Of a stretch of 64,000 bases of DNA, positions 36,243 through 46,003 are shown one piece after another (the stretch's first letter is position 1; every line of letters begins with the position of its first letter). The stretch is from Flavisphingopyxis sp963800335. GTDB lineage: Bacteria > Pseudomonadota > Alphaproteobacteria > Sphingomonadales > Sphingomonadaceae. The notes beneath the pieces are model-generated. The model was not told the DNA's origin. It ran no database searches and saw only the letters and a program-made list of their open reading frames with translations. The DNA lies in NCBI GenBank assembly GCA_963800335.1, contig CAWDAN010000002.1:248001-312000 (forward strand). Direction: 5' to 3'. The translations under genes were made by a program, and so were the position numbers.

Positions 36243-38353
36243 CCGCGACGATGCAGCCTGGCTGGGACGCGATGTCGCTGATCGCCACGCTGGCCGGTGC
36301 GCTGTTCGTCGTGCTCGCTGTCTGGTCGGTCCGTGGCGACGGTGGAGCCGCGAGGCAGCGCGTTGCGCTCTCGATCGCGCTCTTCGCTTCGGGTCTGTGG
36401 GCGGGATTCGCAGGCATTTTCCCTGCTGCATCGGCGGCCTCGGCAATCCTCGAGACGTTCCGCAATGCTGGCTGGATGGCATATATGTGGCTGGTCTCGG
36501 CAGCGCTCGGAAAGCAGCATTTTCCCCGCGCGGTGCGACTGGTTTACAAAATCGTCGCGGTCCTGATTGCCAGTCTGGCGTTGATTCAGCTTTGTGACCT
36601 GGGCGGACTTGTCGGGACGGCACAGGTCCCCTTCGTGTTATCGCTCTACATCAATATCAATTTGATCGTCGCGGTCGGACTGCTCGTCCTCGTCCACAAT
36701 CTTTACTGCATCCTCTCTCCCGCTGCCCGTCATGGTCTGGGCCCGACGCTGGCAGCGCTGACTGCCCTGTGGGCATACGACCTCAACCTCTACGCGCTCG
36801 GGATTTTGGCAGGTGCGCCTGCCAGCGACCTGATTGCCCTGCGGCCCGCGCTCAGCATCCTCCTCGTCCCGCTGTTCGTGCTTGCGCGGCGACAGGCCGA
36901 AGGGATGCGCCTGACGGTTTCGCGACGGGTTGCCTTCCAGTCATTGTCGCTCGTCGCGATCGGCACCTACCTTGCCGCGATGGCGTTGATCGCCAACGTC
37001 ATGCGATCGCTCGGCGGCGACTACGGTCGTGTCGTCCAACAGGTCGTCCTGATGGGCGCACTGGCGGGACTGCTGCTGCTGATCGCATCGCCGCGTTTTC
37101 GCGCATGGTTGCGCGTCATGGTGAGCAAGCATTTCTTTCGCCACCGCTACGATTATCGCAGCGAATGGATGCGGTTTACCGAAACCGTCGGCCATCCCGC
37201 GGCGACCAACGGCTCGCTCGAATCGCGCGTCGTCAAGGCGCTGGCCGATATCACCGGCTCGCCAGGCGGCGCACTGATGCTGCCCGACGCCAATCTGACG
37301 CTGGGCCTAGAACAGACCTGGCATTGGGACGAATTCTCCGATCCGCATCACATCGTTCCGACCGCTATCGCCGAGTATCTGCAAGCCTCAGAACGCGTGA
37401 TCGAATTTGATGTCGTGCGCCAAAACCCGGCGAACGAGAGGGTGGCGTTTCCAGATTGGATGCTAAAGCGTCCAGCAATCTGGAGTGCGGTGCCACTCGT
37501 CCATTTTGGTCGCCTCGTCGGCCTCGTCGTTCTCTCACGACCGGCGCATGCCCGGCGACTCGACTGGGAGGATTTCGATCTGTTGAAAACGGTCGGCGGG
37601 CAGGTCGCGAGCTATCTCAGCGAGGCGCAAAGCCAGTATGCGCTATCCGAAGCGCGGCGGTTCGACGAATTCAATCGACGGTTCGCGTTCATCATGCACG
37701 ATATCAAGAATGCGGTCAGCCAGTTGAGCCTGCTGGCGCGCAATGTCGAACGTCACGCGGACAACCCGCAATTCCGTCAGGACATGGTGGAGACACTCAA
37801 CATCTCGGCGGCGCGGCTGAATACGCTGCTGGCGCGCCTGTCTCAGCACCACAAGGGCAAGGCGACCCAGCCCGTCCGACTGTCGCTGCGTGCGGTTGTC
37901 GACGTGATCGTTACGCAGAAGAACGCGCTGCATCCGGTCCTGGTCGGTCACGATTGCGCAATTGAGGCCTTCGCCGATCGCGAATGCGTTGAACAGATCA
38001 TCGGACATCTCGTCCAGAACGCGATCGACGCCAGCGAGCCCGGCGTCCCGGTTCGCATCGCGATCCGGGAGATCGGTCAATCGGTTGCGATCGACGTTAT
38101 AGATCATGGCTGCGGGATGAGCCCCGAATTCATTCGCGACGACCTGTTCAAGGCATTTTCATCGACCAAGCAGGGCGGTTTCGGCATCGGGGCGTTCGAG
38201 GCCCGCGCGCTCGCCCAGGCAATGAACGGGCGGATCGAGGTTCATAGCCGACCGGGGCAGGGGAGCCGATTTACCTTGTGGTTGCCCAAGGCCGACGCCG
38301 CAGCCGCCGACGAACCCGAAGCCAAGCAAGACAATGACAGGACCGCCGCATGA
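36239..38353 (+). CDS. prsK: PEP-CTERM system sensor histidine kinase PrsK
   Basis: The 704-residue product has eight or more hydrophobic segments in the first 300 residues, a GAF-like domain (about 320-460) and a kinase core: the phospho-acceptor region FIMHDIKNAVSQLSLLARNV, then the ATPase motifs VQNAIDAS, IDHGCGMSPEF and GGFGIGAFEARALAQ. The MHDIKN box differs from the usual HELRTP and is typical of PrsK. With PrsR it controls the exopolysaccharide/PEP-CTERM regulon. Start ATG at 36239 overlaps the preceding stop, and the stop overlaps the prsR start (ATGA). Confidence 0.88.
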   Translation: MTATMQPGWDAMSLIATLAGALFVVLAVWSVRGDGGAARQRVALSIALFASGLWAGFAGIFPAASAASAILETFRNAGWMAYMWLVSAALGKQHFPRAVRLVYKIVAVLIASLALIQLCDLGGLVGTAQVPFVLSLYININLIVAVGLLVLVHNLYCILSPAARHGLGPTLAALTALWAYDLNLYALGILAGAPASDLIALRPALSILLVPLFVLARRQAEGMRLTVSRRVAFQSLSLVAIGTYLAAMALIANVMRSLGGDYGRVVQQVVLMGALAGLLLLIASPRFRAWLRVMVSKHFFRHRYDYRSEWMRFTETVGHPAATNGSLESRVVKALADITGSPGGALMLPDANLTLGLEQTWHWDEFSDPHHIVPTAIAEYLQASERVIEFDVVRQNPANERVAFPDWMLKRPAIWSAVPLVHFGRLVGLVVLSRPAHARRLDWEDFDLLKTVGGQVASYLSEAQSQYALSEARRFDEFNRRFAFIMHDIKNAVSQLSLLARNVERHADNPQFRQDMVETLNISAARLNTLLARLSQHHKGKATQPVRLSLRAVVDVIVTQKNALHPVLVGHDCAIEAFADRECVEQIIGHLVQNAIDASEPGVPVRIAIREIGQSVAIDVIDHGCGMSPEFIRDDLFKAFSSTKQGGFGIGAFEARALAQAMNGRIEVHSRPGQGSRFTLWLPKADAAAADEPEAKQDNDRTAA

Positions 38354-39735
38354 ATGCGCCCGCCACCATCCATGGCCCTCGCAAATTGCTCGTGATCGAG
38401 GATGACCCCGGTCTTCAGAAGCAGTTGCGCTGGGCCTATGACGATTGCGAAGTGCTGATTGCCGGAACGCGTGCCGAGGCGATCGAGCAACTGCGCGCGC
38501 ACGAACCCGATGTCGTGACACTCGACCTCGGCCTGCCGCCCGATCCCGACGGTACGAGCGAAGGCTTTGCCGTCCTTGCCGAATTGCTTGCGCTCAAGCC
38601 CGACCTCAAGATCATCGTCGCCTCGGGTCATGCCGCGCGCGAAAGCGCGCTCCAGGCGATCGCCCAGGGCGCCTATGATTTCTATTCGAAGCCGATCGAT
38701 ATCGACGAGTTGGGCCTGATCGTCCGGCGCGCGTTTCATGTCACCGAGCTTGAGCGCGAGAATCGACGCCTTGTCGACCTGGCGATGGCCGAACCGGGCA
38801 TGGCCAAGATTCTGACGGGCGCGCCCGAAATGCACAAGGTCATGCGGACGGTCGAGCGCGTCGCGACGACCGATGCCTCGGTCCTGCTGCTCGGCGCGAG
38901 CGGCACGGGCAAGGAACTGCTGGCCCACGGATTGCACGATGCCAGTGCACGCAAGGACGGTACGTTCGTCGCGATCAATTGCGCCGCGATCCCCGAGAAC
39001 CTGCTCGAAAGCGAGCTCTTTGGCCACGAAAAGGGGGCCTTCACCGGCGCGGTAAAGACGACGCCCGGCAAGATCGAGATGGCGCACAAGGGGACGCTGT
39101 TCCTCGACGAGGTCGGCGACATCCCGCTCAGCCTGCAGGTCAAGCTGCTCCGCTTCCTCCAGGAACGCGTCATCGAGCGCGTCGGCGGCCGCAAGCCGAT
39201 CGCGGTCGATACGCGGATCGTATGCGCGACGCACCGCGATCTCGACACGATGATCGCTGCCGAAAGCTTTCGCGAGGATCTCTATTACCGACTCGCCGAG
39301 ATTGTCGTGAAGATCCCGGCGCTGGCCGATCGCCCCGGCGATGCCGCCCTGCTCGCCCGGGCCTTCGTCCGCCGCATGGCGCCCGAGGTCAACTCGGCGG
39401 TGAAGGGCCTGTCGGCCGGTGCGCTTGCCGCGATCGACGCCTGGCGCTGGCCGGGCAATGTCCGTGAACTCGAAAACCGGATCAAGCGCGCGGTGATCAT
39501 GGCCGACGGTAAATACGTCTCGGTCGAGGATCTCGACCTGCCCGACAGCGATAGCGATACGCCCGGCGAAGTCGATGTCATCAACCTCAAGGCCGCGCGC
39601 GAGGTCGCCGATCGCAAGATGATCCGCCGCGCGCTCGCGCGTGCCGACGGCAATATCTCGGCCTCGGCCAAGATCCTCGGGATCAGCCGCCCGACGCTCT
39701 ACGACCTGCTCAAACAGTACGACATGCAGGACTGA
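38350..39735 (+). CDS. prsR: PEP-CTERM sigma-54 response regulator PrsR
   Basis: The 461-residue product has a receiver domain (LLVIEDDPGLQKQL; phosphorylatable Asp in VVTLDLGLPPD), a sigma-54 AAA+ domain with intact Walker A GASGTGKELLA, the sigma-54 contact loop GAFTGA, Walker B LFLDEVGDIPL and the WPGNVRELENRIKRA segment, and a Fis-type helix-turn-helix (ISASAKILGISRPTLYDLLK). It should activate sigma-54 promoters of the exosortase/polysaccharide genes when phosphorylated by PrsK. I found no good sigma-54 promoter in front of the operon itself. Confidence 0.9.
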   Translation: MNAPATIHGPRKLLVIEDDPGLQKQLRWAYDDCEVLIAGTRAEAIEQLRAHEPDVVTLDLGLPPDPDGTSEGFAVLAELLALKPDLKIIVASGHAARESALQAIAQGAYDFYSKPIDIDELGLIVRRAFHVTELERENRRLVDLAMAEPGMAKILTGAPEMHKVMRTVERVATTDASVLLLGASGTGKELLAHGLHDASARKDGTFVAINCAAIPENLLESELFGHEKGAFTGAVKTTPGKIEMAHKGTLFLDEVGDIPLSLQVKLLRFLQERVIERVGGRKPIAVDTRIVCATHRDLDTMIAAESFREDLYYRLAEIVVKIPALADRPGDAALLARAFVRRMAPEVNSAVKGLSAGALAAIDAWRWPGNVRELENRIKRAVIMADGKYVSVEDLDLPDSDSDTPGEVDVINLKAAREVADRKMIRRALARADGNISASAKILGISRPTLYDLLKQYDMQD

Positions 39736-39736
39736 G

Positions 39737-41670
39737 ATGCGCATCGGTCGGTCCCTGTTTGGTTGCGCCCTGATGCTCGCGTTCGCCGTTTCGGTCGGGC
39801 CGACGGGGGCAGGCGCAGCGCCCGATACGCCGAGCGCCGAAGCGCGCGCGGCGGTCAATCGCGCTTTGGGTTACGAGCGCAATCGCGACTATCGCGCGGC
39901 CCGCGTCGAGGCGCTCAACGCAGTCCGCGCCGATCCCGCCTGGCCGACTGCGCACATCGTCCAGGCGCGCGTGGCAATTGCTCTCGGCGATGCCATTGCG
40001 GCGAGCGAAGCGATCGATGCCGCGCGCCAATCGGGCGCTGACCCTGCCAGCCTGCGCACGCTGTCGGCGCACGCCGCAATCCTGAGGGGCGAGCCGCAGG
40101 AAGCGCTCGATATCCTTTCCGACGGCCCGATTACGGCAGGGCGCACGGCCTATGCCGCGCGGCTCCGTGCCATCGCCTATCGCGCGCTGGGCGATCAAGC
40201 CGGCAGCGCAGCGCAGCGCTCGACGCGGCAGTAGCCATCGATCCGCGCGATGCAGCTACCTGGACCGAAATCAGCCGCTTTCGCCTGAGCAATGCCGACC
40301 CCCTTGGCGCAGCCGAGGCGATCGATCGCGCGATCGCGCTCGATCCGCGCGACATCGATGCGGCGCGGATCAAGGCGGTGCTGGTGCGCGACCGCTATGG
40401 CCTGATCGCCAGCCTGCCGTGGTTCGAGGCGGCGCTGGCAATTGCGCCGTCGGACATCGATGCGCTGGTCGAATATGGCGCCACGCTGGGCGATGCGGGG
40501 CGATACACCGACATGCTCGTGGTGCTGCGACGCGCCAATGCGCTCGCCCCCCGCGATCCGCGTCCGCTGTTCCTCCAGGCTGTGCTTGCTGCGCGGGCAG
40601 GGAACTACACGCTCGCGCGCAGCCTGCTCGAGAAGACCGGTGGGCAGCTCGACGGACAGCCATCTTACATGCTGGTCCGCGGGATCGTCGAGAACAGCCT
40701 CGGCGCGCACAGCACCGCATCGAAATGGGCAACGCGCCTTCTCAGCCGCCAGCCGGGCAGCGAGGTAGCGCGTCGCCTGCTTGTCGATGCCAGCCTCGCG
40801 GCGGGGTCGAGTGCCGCCGCATGGAGCGCCGCGGCGCCGCTTGTCCGCGGGCGGATCGCCGACAGCTGGGACCTGCTTGCCGCAGCGCAGGCCTATGCTG
40901 CCAGCGGCCAGGCCGGACAGCCGGGCGACCTGATCGACCAGGCGGCGTCCTTTCCCGGAGTGACCGGCGCGATTGCCTTGGGCGAACGTGCGGCTGACGA
41001 CACGCGCGCTGGGGATGCGGCGACGGCACTTCCGGCAATCCGTCGCGCGCTCGAAAGCGGCGATACCGCCAATGCCGATGCGACTGCCTTTGCGCTGGCA
41101 AGTGCCGCACCGGGCGTCGCCGATGCACGGATCATCCAGGGTGACGTTGCAATGGCAGCGGGACGAACGGGCGAGGCCGCGACACATTATCGCGAGGCAC
41201 TGTCGATACGCGTCGACGAGGCGGCGACGCTGCGGCTGGTCGATGCGCTAATGCGCAGCGGCAAGCGCGATGCGGCGATCGATGCGCTGACCGCATTTCT
41301 CAGCGCGACGCCGAAGGCGATCGACGCCAACCGCGTCGCGGCGTCCTTCTATCTCGATGCGCGCGACTGGGATCATGGCATCGCCACGCTCGAGGCGCTG
41401 CGCGCGCGGCTGGGCGATCGCGATGCCGTCATCCTGTCGCAACTTGGTCGCGCTTATCTCGGCAAGGGGCAGGCCACCCGCGCGCGCGAACTGCTTCGCG
41501 CCGCATACGAACTGCAACCCGGTAATGCGGGCGTCGCGAGCCTGTTTAGCATTGCTTTGTCACGGAGCGGCGGGAGCGAACAGGCCGCGCGCGATCTGGC
41601 GATCAAGGCGGTCGCGATCGAGCCGGGCAATGCGATCTATCGCAAACGGCTCAAAGATCTGGAACGCTGA
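39737..41670 (+). CDS. Exported TPR protein of the prsK-prsR operon, frameshifted
   Basis: The gene starts one base after the prsR stop (ATG 39737) with a signal peptide (LMLAFAVSVGPTGAGA). It encodes a chain of tetratricopeptide repeats, visible as regular helix pairs such as ALGYERNRDYRAARVEALNA and REALSIRVDEAATLRLVDAL. The frame breaks at about 40210-40222, where adding one base restores continuity (ALDAAVAIDPRDAATW after GDQAGSAAQ). The corrected protein is about 645 residues. Its position suggests the PrsT-type TPR protein of PEP-CTERM loci, thought to act in polysaccharide export or assembly, though it is shorter than typical PrsT. Confidence 0.8.
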
Positions 41671-41707
41671 TATAATCGAGTAGCGGCGCGTGCCGCCCGG
41701 GATCGGC

Positions 41708-42052
41708 TCAGGCGTCGGTGCGCGCGACGTCCTCCACCGCGATCCCTATCCGCTCCATGTGGCGCGCGATCGGCGGCCAGATGTTGTCGAGGAAATCGCG
41801 CCGCATCATCGCCCGCAGCTTTGCCTGTGCGCCATCGGCAACGAACATGCCGACGCCGCGCTTGACCACGACCAGCCCGTCATCCTGGAAGGTCTGATAG
41901 GCCTTGGCGACGGTTAGCGGATTGGCTCCTTCCTCGGCAGCGAGGGCGCGGACCGACGGCAACATGTCGCCGTCGGCATAGGTGCCGTCGAGTATCGTCG
42001 CCGCGATGGTGTCGCGCAACTTGAGGTATACGGGCTTGTTGGGATCGATCAT
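41708..42052 (-). CDS. GntR-family regulator (YtrA type)
   Basis: The 114-residue product has the GntR winged helix (YLKLRDTIAATILDGTYADG, LPSVRALAAEEGANPLTVAK and AYQTFQDDGLVVVKRGVGMF) and only a short C-terminal helical tail of about 40 residues, the layout of the small YtrA subfamily, which often controls adjacent ABC transporters. No transporter is next to it here, so its target is unclear. The start is the ATG at 42052, in a short gap from the nitroreductase gene. It is convergent with the TPR gene. Confidence 0.85.
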   Translation of the reverse strand: MIDPNKPVYLKLRDTIAATILDGTYADGDMLPSVRALAAEEGANPLTVAKAYQTFQDDGLVVVKRGVGMFVADGAQAKLRAMMRRDFLDNIWPPIARHMERIGIAVEDVARTDA

Positions 42053-42118
42053 CCCGCGTTATTGCCATAATACAGTGGGGCGGTCAAGGCGAGTCTCGCC
42101 GCCGGATCTCTGGTTTTG

Positions 42119-42709
42119 CTAGGCCTCGGGCGACCAGTGATGCACGATATCGCCGAGTGCGGGACGCAGGCGTTCTTCGGGCGAATCGGGCCGCGTGCCG
42201 AGAAAGACGAAACCGGCGACGCGATCGTCGGCATGGGCGCCGAGCGCGGCGGCAACGTCTTCGTCATACGCTGCCCAGCCGGTGATCCAGCTGCCGGCAA
42301 AACCGTACGCATGTATTGCGTGAAGCAGGTTCATCGTTGCCGCGCCGCACGACAAGCGCTGTTCCCACAACGGGATGTGGCTCGTAGTGTCGGGGGCCGA
42401 TAGGACAACGACCAGGCAGGGTGCCTGATGTGCGAAGGCGGCGACCGCTTCGATTTCGAGCCGTCCCGCGTCGGGGCGTTCGCGACGATAGGCCTTATCG
42501 AGCATGTCGGCGAAGGCGGCGCGCTGGTCGGCGTCGATCACGACGAAGCGCCACGGGGCCAGCTTGCCGTGATCGGGCGTGCGCGCCGCGATCGTGAGGA
42601 TCTCCTCGAGCTGTTCGGTCGAGGGGCCCGGCGCTTCGAGCTGGCGAGGCTTTGCCGAACGCCGCGTGGCAAGGTGCGAAATCACGGTATCTGGGTCGTT
42701 CATCGTCAT
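42119..42709 (-). CDS. Nitroreductase-family flavoprotein
   Basis: The 196-residue product matches the YdjA-like branch of FMN nitroreductases: RRSAKPRQLEAPGPS at the FMN site, AARTPDHGKLAPWRFVVID (about residues 37-55), LSCGAATMNLLHAIHAYGFA and GFVFLGTRPDSPEER near the end. It is probably a dimeric NAD(P)H-dependent reductase acting on quinones or nitro compounds; the physiological substrate is unknown. Start is the ATG at 42709 or the next one at 42703. It is divergent from the peptide transporter. Confidence 0.88.
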   Translation of the reverse strand: MTMNDPDTVISHLATRRSAKPRQLEAPGPSTEQLEEILTIAARTPDHGKLAPWRFVVIDADQRAAFADMLDKAYRRERPDAGRLEIEAVAAFAHQAPCLVVVLSAPDTTSHIPLWEQRLSCGAATMNLLHAIHAYGFAGSWITGWAAYDEDVAAALGAHADDRVAGFVFLGTRPDSPEERLRPALGDIVHHWSPEA

Positions 42710-42819
42710 GACAGGCGCCTAGCAGCAAGGTCCAATTGCAACAACGCGCTTCACAAGGCGAATTCTGTCGCTAGGGTGCGGCGCCAATGGCGCAATCAAT
42801 GCGCACCGTAATCTATCCG

Positions 42820-42824
42820 GGAGG
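42820..42824 (+). promoter_or_regulatory. Ribosome-binding site selecting a TTG start
   Basis: GGAGG at 42820-42824 lies 7 bases before an in-frame TTG (42832). The ATG codons further upstream (42787, 42799) lack such a site, and the ATG at 42825 is out of frame. It therefore points to the TTG as the start of the peptide transporter. Confidence 0.6.
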
Positions 42825-42831
42825 ATGCACC

Positions 42832-44502
42832 TTGGACTTTCAACAAATCATCGTGACGACGGCGTCCGTTTTCCTCGTCCTGCTTTTGATCGGCGGCTTT
42901 GCCATCGTTTCTTCGAAAAAACCCGAATTTGCGGGCCATCCGAAGGGGCTTTACGTCCTCTTCTTCGCCGAGATGTGGGAGCGTTTCTCCTATTACGGCA
43001 TGCGCGCGCTGCTGATCTTCTACCTGACACAGCATTGGCTGTTCAGCGATGAAAAATCCTCGGTCATCTACGGTGCCTATACCGCGCTCGTCTATATCGC
43101 GCCGGTGCTCGGCGGCTATCTCGCCGACAAGTATCTGGGCCAACGCAAGGCGGTGGCATTCGGCGCCCTTCTGCTGACCTTCGGCCATTTCCTGATGGCC
43201 TTTGAAGGCATGTCGGGGGTTACCGATCCGCTCGTCAAACAGGCCGATCCTGCGATCAACATCTTCTGGCTGGCATTGAGCTTCATCATCGTCGGTTCGG
43301 GTTTCCTCAAGGCCAACATCTCGGTCATCGTCGGCCAGCTTTATCCACGCACCGACATTCGCCGCGATGGCGCGTACACCATCTTCTACATGGGCATTAA
43401 CGTCGGTGCCGCCGTCGGTACGATCATCGCCGGCTATCTCGGCCAGACCTATGGTTGGTCATACGGCTTCGGTGCGGCGGGTATCGGCATGTTGCTCGGC
43501 CTGGTTGTCTTCACGGTCTACCGCCCGTTGTTGCTCGGCAAGGGCGAATCGACGGTTCCCGATCGTCTCAATCAGCCGTTCATGGGCATCAAGTTCGAAT
43601 GGTTCCTCTATCTCGTCGGCATCGTCGCCGTAGTCGTGACGTGGTGGCTGGTGCAGAACCAGGCGATCGTCGGAACGTTGCTGGGCGTGTTCGGCGCGAT
43701 CCTGGTCGCCTATGTCATCTACCACGCGGTCACCAAGTTGGAGCCGCACGATCGTGACCGCATCTTTGCCGCCATGTTCCTTATTTTCGGCTCGATCCTG
43801 TTCTGGGCCCTGTTCGAACAGGCCGGCTCTTCGCTCAACCTGTTTACCGATCGCTATGTCGATCGTGCGGGTGTCGAGGCGTCGCTGTTCCAGTCGATCA
43901 ACCCGATTTACATCATCCTGCTTGGCCCGATCTTCGCCTATCTGTGGATCTGGCTCGGCAAACGGGGGCTTGAACCGTCGGCTGCGGCCAAGTTCGGCCT
44001 CGGCCTGCTCCAGTTGGGACTCGGCTTTCTTGTCCTCGTCTGGGGCGCGAATGCGGTCGGCATGGAAAATGCCACGCCGGTCCTGTTCATCTTCCTCCTC
44101 TACCTGCTGCACACGATGGGCGAATTGTGCCTGTCGCCGGTGGGCCTGAGTGCGATGAACCGTCTGGCCCCCGCCCACATGGCCTCGCTGATCATGGGCA
44201 CGTGGTTCTTCGCTTCGGCGACGGGCAACTTCGTCGCCGGGCAAATCGCGGCAGCGACGGGTTCGGAGGCCGCCTCGGGCGAAGGCGCGGCGAAGGAAAC
44301 CGTGCTCGCGGTCTATCAGCAGATCGGTCTGATCACGATCGGCGTGGCGGTGGCGGTGATTATTATCTCGCCGCTGATCAAGAAGCTGATGCATCTCGAT
44401 ACTCTGCAGGATGCCGAACCGGGCGACGATCTGCTCGGCCAGGGCGAAGTCGGCGAGCCTCAGGCAGCCGGGGTTCACCCCGACACGCGCCCTCAAGGCT
44501 AA
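42832..44502 (+). CDS. POT-family proton-dependent peptide transporter
   Basis: The product (556 residues from TTG 42832) has about 12-14 membrane segments and the POT/PTR2 signatures: FFAEMWERFSYYGMRALLIF (E-x-x-E-R-like region, about residues 43-62), a GGYLADKYLGQRKAVAFGAL loop (about 95-114) and FYMGINVGAAVGTIIAGYLG (about 185-204). Such carriers import di- and tripeptides with protons across the inner membrane. The C-terminal tail is acidic and polar. A stable hairpin follows the gene. Confidence 0.9.
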   Translation: MDFQQIIVTTASVFLVLLLIGGFAIVSSKKPEFAGHPKGLYVLFFAEMWERFSYYGMRALLIFYLTQHWLFSDEKSSVIYGAYTALVYIAPVLGGYLADKYLGQRKAVAFGALLLTFGHFLMAFEGMSGVTDPLVKQADPAINIFWLALSFIIVGSGFLKANISVIVGQLYPRTDIRRDGAYTIFYMGINVGAAVGTIIAGYLGQTYGWSYGFGAAGIGMLLGLVVFTVYRPLLLGKGESTVPDRLNQPFMGIKFEWFLYLVGIVAVVVTWWLVQNQAIVGTLLGVFGAILVAYVIYHAVTKLEPHDRDRIFAAMFLIFGSILFWALFEQAGSSLNLFTDRYVDRAGVEASLFQSINPIYIILLGPIFAYLWIWLGKRGLEPSAAAKFGLGLLQLGLGFLVLVWGANAVGMENATPVLFIFLLYLLHTMGELCLSPVGLSAMNRLAPAHMASLIMGTWFFASATGNFVAGQIAAATGSEAASGEGAAKETVLAVYQQIGLITIGVAVAVIIISPLIKKLMHLDTLQDAEPGDDLLGQGEVGEPQAAGVHPDTRPQG

Positions 44503-44528
44503 CTTGCCGGACTAAACCGAATACGAAC

Positions 44529-44562
44529 AACGCGCCGCTGGTCAATCGATCGGCGGCGCGTT
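44529..44562 (+). terminator. 10-base-pair hairpin after the peptide transporter
   Basis: AACGCGCCGC (44529-44538) and GCGGCGCGTT (44553-44562) are perfect complements around a 14-base loop. It lies 26 bases after the transporter stop and 31 before the next gene. No long U-run follows, so termination is likely but not certain. Confidence 0.5.
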
Positions 44563-44593
44563 ACGCTTGGGGACTATCGACAGGGGGCGCGCA

Positions 44594-46003
44594 ATGATGA
44601 GCGGATTGACCGGACGTATTGGCTTGGTTGCGGCGTCGCTGACGCTGGTGGCGGGGTGCGCCACAACAGGCGCGAACGATGTGACATCAACCTCGTCGAG
44701 CAAGTCGAGCGGCGCGTCTTATGCCACCAATCCCTATCCTTCGACCTATCACGCCTATCCCGGCGTGCCGACGGCGATCACCAACGTCACGCTTTACGAC
44801 GGTGAAGGCGGGCGTATCGATCGTGGCACATTGGTCTTTGCCGATGGCAAGCTCGTTGCGGCGGGCGATGCGACGACCGCGATCCCCGACGGAGCGCAGG
44901 TCATCGACGGCAGCGGCAAATATGCCACCCCGGGCGTGATCGATATCCACAGCCATCTCGGCGTCTATCCCTCGCCCGGCGTCGATGCCAATTCGGACGG
45001 CAACGAAGCGACCGACCCAACCACGCCCGAAGTCTGGGCCGAACACAGCGTCTGGCCGCAGGATCCCGGATTCAGCCGCGCGCTGGCCAACGGCGGGATC
45101 ACCAGCTTGCAGATACTACCCGGATCGGCGAACCTGATGGGCGGCCGTTCGGTGGTCCTGAAGAACGTCGCCTCGCGAACCGTCCAGGGGATGAAGTTCC
45201 CCGGCGCGCCTTATGGCCTCAAAATGGCGTGCGGCGAAAATCCCAAGCGCGTCTACGGATCGCGCGGTCGGATGCCGTCGACGCGGATGGGCAATTTTGC
45301 GGTCAACAGAGAGACCTGGGCGAAGGCGGTCGAGTACAAGAAAAAGCTCGACAGCGGCAAGGAGGTCAGCCGCGACCTCGCCATGGAAACGCTCGTCGGC
45401 GTTCTGTCGGGCGATATCCTCGTCCAGAATCACTGCTATCGCGCCGACGAAATGGCGCTCGTCATGGATATGGCGAAGGAATTCGGCTACAAGGTTACCG
45501 CCTTCCACCACGCCGTTGAAAGCTACAAGATCGCCGACCTGCTGCGCGAGAATGGCGTCTGTTCAGCGGTCTGGGCCGATTGGTGGGGCTTCAAGATGGA
45601 AGCTTATGACGCGATCCCCGAAAACGCCGCGCTGCTGCAGAATGCAGGGGCGTGCGTCATCATCCATTCGGACGACGAGAACCAGATCCAGCGGCTCAAT
45701 CAGGAGGCGGCCAAGGCGCTTGCAGACGGGCGCCGGATGGGGATCGAGATCAGCGACGCGACCGCAATCGGCTGGTTCACCTACAATCCGGCCAAGGCGC
45801 TCGGCATTGCCGAGAGGACGGGCAGCCTGAAACCCGGCAAGATGGCGGACGTCGTGCTGTGGAACGGCAATCCGCTGAGTGTCTATTCACGGCCCGAAAA
45901 GGTCTGGATCGACGGGGCGTTGATGTACGATGCCGATGATCGCGCGCGCCGCCCGGTGACTGATTTCGAACTGGGCCAGCCGGGCGAAGGAGACGTCAAA
46001 TGA
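44594..46003 (+). CDS. Exported amidohydrolase, metal ligands present
   Basis: The 469-residue product has a lipoprotein-type signal (LTLVAGCATTG; Cys about 18) and an amidohydrolase/imidazolonepropionase-like barrel: GKYATPGVIDIHSHLGVYPS with the HxH metal pair, NPKRVYGSRGRMPSTRMG, QNHCYRADEM, TAFHHAVESYK and VIIHSDDENQIQRLN with the last aspartates. The final small beta domain (TGSLKPGKMADVVLWNGNPL) is typical. The reaction is hydrolysis of a C-N bond in an unknown substrate. The next gene overlaps by ATGA and encodes a paralogue lacking the metal motif. Start is the ATG at 44594. Confidence 0.85.
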   Translation: MMSGLTGRIGLVAASLTLVAGCATTGANDVTSTSSSKSSGASYATNPYPSTYHAYPGVPTAITNVTLYDGEGGRIDRGTLVFADGKLVAAGDATTAIPDGAQVIDGSGKYATPGVIDIHSHLGVYPSPGVDANSDGNEATDPTTPEVWAEHSVWPQDPGFSRALANGGITSLQILPGSANLMGGRSVVLKNVASRTVQGMKFPGAPYGLKMACGENPKRVYGSRGRMPSTRMGNFAVNRETWAKAVEYKKKLDSGKEVSRDLAMETLVGVLSGDILVQNHCYRADEMALVMDMAKEFGYKVTAFHHAVESYKIADLLRENGVCSAVWADWWGFKMEAYDAIPENAALLQNAGACVIIHSDDENQIQRLNQEAAKALADGRRMGIEISDATAIGWFTYNPAKALGIAERTGSLKPGKMADVVLWNGNPLSVYSRPEKVWIDGALMYDADDRARRPVTDFELGQPGEGDVK

